Shown here: positions 5,775 to 7,165 of the stretch, piece by piece
How positions within the stretch are numbered: the first letter of the stretch is position 1
Layout of the letters: the number at the start of each line of letters is the position of its first letter
Origin: Ruminococcaceae bacterium UBA5891
Lineage (GTDB): Bacteria > Bacillota > Clostridia > Oscillospirales > Acutalibacteraceae
Direction of reading: 5' to 3'
Assembly: GCA_002431945.1 (NCBI GenBank)
Contig: DJET01000003.1
Coordinates: forward strand, 1 to 7,165
Length of the DNA stretch: 7,165 nt
Position numbers and translations under genes: made by a program
Notes under the pieces: generated by a model
Seen by the model: only the letters and a program-made list of their open reading frames with translations
Databases searched by the model: none
Told to the model about the DNA's origin: nothing

Positions 5775-7046
5775 ATGAACATCACCGAGGTTAAGGCAAA
5801 TATTAAAAACGGCGCTTACGACAACAGCTTTTCTATGCTTTACGGCGACGTTTCTGCGGCGCGCGCCCGTTATTTAAAGGCGTGCGAAAGCTTTGATGGC
5901 ATTTTCGGCGGAAAGGAGAATATCCGCCTTTTCTCCGCTCCCGGCAGAACAGAGGTAGGCGGCAACCATACCGACCATCAGCACGGCTGCGTGCTTGCGG
6001 GCGGCGTTAATCTTGACGTTATAGCGGTAGCAGCGCCCAATAACGACGGCAAGGTACGCATTAAGTCCGAAGGCTACGATATGGACGTAATAGATATTAC
6101 CGAGCTTGAAAAAAACACCGCCGAGCACGGCAGGGCCTCGGCACTTATCCGCGGCGTTTTAAGCCGTTTTAAAGAGCTTGGAGCCGATATTTCGGGCTTT
6201 AACGCCTACACCACCTCAAACGTGTTAAAGGGTTCGGGGCTTTCCTCGTCCGCCGCATTCGAGGTGCTTGTGGGCAATATAGTAAACGGTATGTTCTTTA
6301 ATAATAAGGCGGACGAAATTACAATAGCCAAAATAGGTCAGTACGCCGAGCGCGAGTATTTCGGTAAGCCGTGCGGTCTGCTTGACCAGATGGCAAGCTC
6401 GTTAGGCGGCTTTACCTATGCCGATTTCTTTAACCCAGCCGATCCGATAACCGAAAAGATAAACCTTGATATACATTCGTTCGGGTATACCCTCTGCGTT
6501 GTTGATACGGGCGGAAACCACGCCAATTTAACGCAGGATTACGCCGATATTACGGTTGAGTGCAAGGAAATCAGCAATAAGCTCGGCGTAGACTTTTTGC
6601 GCGACGCCGATCAAAACCGCTTTTATAACAGCATTGCAGAGCTGCGCCGTGCCTGCGGCGACCGCGCAGTGCTTCGCGCTTTCCACTTCTTTAACGAAAA
6701 CGATCGCGTTGAAAAGCAAAAGGCGGCGCTTAAGGCGGGGGATTTTGAGGGCTTCTTAAAGCTTGTAAACGAATCGGGAGAGTCCTCTTACGATTATTTG
6801 CAAAACCTTTATTCAAACTCTGCCGTTTCAGAGCAGGGCTTGCCGCTTGCAATTGCGCTTACAAAGAAATTCCTTAACGGAAAGGGTGCCTGTCGCGTTC
6901 ACGGCGGCGGCTTTGCGGGCACAATACAGTGCTATATCCCGTCGGAGCTTTTAGCGGACTACAAAAAGACGATAGAGGCCGTATTCGGCGAAAATTCCTG
7001 CTGTGTGCTTAATATCCGTCCCGTAGGCGGCTATGAAATTAAGTAA
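5775..7046 (+). CDS. galK: Galactokinase-like GHMP kinase
   Basis: Predicted to phosphorylate galactose at C1 with ATP, the first committed step of the Leloir pathway, in the cytoplasm. The 423 residues are in the family range (about 390-430). GHMP features in order: an N-terminal signature at 55-69 (APGRTEVGGNHTDHQ), the ATP loop KGSGLSSSAA (152-161), GLLDQMAS (201-208) with catalytic-base candidate Asp204 and Arg58 as partner, DTGGNHANLTQDY (244-256), and the C-terminal HGGGFAGT (376-383). Oddity: canonical galactokinases read GR.N.IGEHTDY, whereas here Glu is replaced by Asn64 and Tyr by His68. That may mark a clostridial subfamily or altered specificity. The start ATG has GGAGG (5764-5768) 6 bases upstream and lies 13 bases after the ackA stop, so it is cotranscribed with ackA. 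No galT, galE or sugar transporter is visible here. Confidence 0.88.
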   Translation: MNITEVKANIKNGAYDNSFSMLYGDVSAARARYLKACESFDGIFGGKENIRLFSAPGRTEVGGNHTDHQHGCVLAGGVNLDVIAVAAPNNDGKVRIKSEGYDMDVIDITELEKNTAEHGRASALIRGVLSRFKELGADISGFNAYTTSNVLKGSGLSSSAAFEVLVGNIVNGMFFNNKADEITIAKIGQYAEREYFGKPCGLLDQMASSLGGFTYADFFNPADPITEKINLDIHSFGYTLCVVDTGGNHANLTQDYADITVECKEISNKLGVDFLRDADQNRFYNSIAELRRACGDRAVLRAFHFFNENDRVEKQKAALKAGDFEGFLKLVNESGESSYDYLQNLYSNSAVSEQGLPLAIALTKKFLNGKGACRVHGGGFAGTIQCYIPSELLADYKKTIEAVFGENSCCVLNIRPVGGYEIK

Positions 7047-7090
7047 AGCGTACTGCGGCAAATTCTTTTTTAATGCGGAATTATAAAAAC

Positions 7091-7139
7091 AAAAGCTTTA
7101 ACACAGCCGTTTTAATTTACGGTGTGTTAAAGCTTTTTT
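7091..7139 (+). terminator. Intrinsic terminator of ackA-galK
   Basis: AAAAGCTTTAACACA (7091-7105) pairs exactly with TGTGTTAAAGCTTTT (7123-7137). CCGT (7107-7110) and ACGG (7119-7122) extend the stem past a bulged G. It ends in six T (7134-7139) and begins 44 bases after the galK stop. The sequence is nearly the same as 471-516. Confidence 0.88.
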
Positions 7140-7157
7140 GTGTTATATAAATATTTT

Positions 7158-7165
7158 GTCATTGC
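7158..7165. repeat. Likely start of another palindromic repeat, cut by the window edge
   Basis: GTCATTGC (7158-7165) is the exact complement of GCAATGAC, the terminus of the repeat at 383-416. It lies about 18 bases after the galK terminator, and the 383-442 copy likewise lies about 28 bases beyond the gltA terminator. Eight bases alone are weak evidence; the positional parallel is what makes the call reasonable. Confidence 0.4.

Noticed and set aside
1..7165. CRISPR array, transfer RNA, ribosomal RNA, transposase or toxin-antitoxin pair
   Set aside because: No regularly spaced direct repeats, tRNA arms, rRNA segments or transposase motifs were seen. The small XRE protein has no toxin-like partner next to it; its neighbours are the DUF4380 protein and citrate synthase.

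Overview
The window looks like chromosomal DNA of a Gram-positive, anaerobic clostridium-type bacterium (Clostridia, perhaps an Oscillospiraceae-like gut lineage). This rests on strong GGAGG ribosome binding sites, GTG and TTG starts, a TmcAL-type tRNA acetate ligase (a Firmicutes protein), acetate-forming metabolism, and dispersed short palindromic repeats of the GGATTGCC...GCAATGAC kind. The genus is inference. Nothing resembles a phage, an insertion sequence with a transposase, a CRISPR array or a defence island.

Layout. Positions 1-72 hold the last 23 codons of a rightward gene, whose stop lies in the arm of an intrinsic terminator (63-114). From about 107 to 460 there is no convincing gene: the stretch is packed with perfect or near-perfect hairpins and ends in a short repeat. 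From about 471 to 4451 everything reads leftward. In order of transcription these are tmcAL, a DUF4380/galactose-mutarotase-fold protein, a 66-residue XRE-type regulator, a repeat-containing gap, and citrate synthase with its own promoter and a terminator. From 4565 to 7046 two genes read rightward, ackA and then galK 13 bases later, closed by a terminator at 7091-7139 that is almost identical to the one after citrate synthase.

How it fits together. The leftward tmcAL group and the rightward ackA-galK pair start from one 113-base divergent region. In it, two good sigma-A-type promoters lie on opposite strands with overlapping -10 boxes, inside a larger dyad. Acetate kinase makes acetate and ATP from acetyl phosphate, and TmcAL uses acetate and ATP to acetylate the wobble cytidine of elongator tRNA-Met, so the shared control region may be meaningful. 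Citrate synthase consumes acetyl-CoA. Galactokinase and the mutarotase-fold protein point to sugar handling, but the galactokinase has an unusual sugar-binding motif and the mutarotase-fold protein has no assigned reaction.

No clearly new multi-gene system is visible. The items most worth a second look are the symmetric bidirectional promoter, the hairpin-rich gene-free stretch near the left end, the repeated terminator family, and the atypical galactokinase motif.
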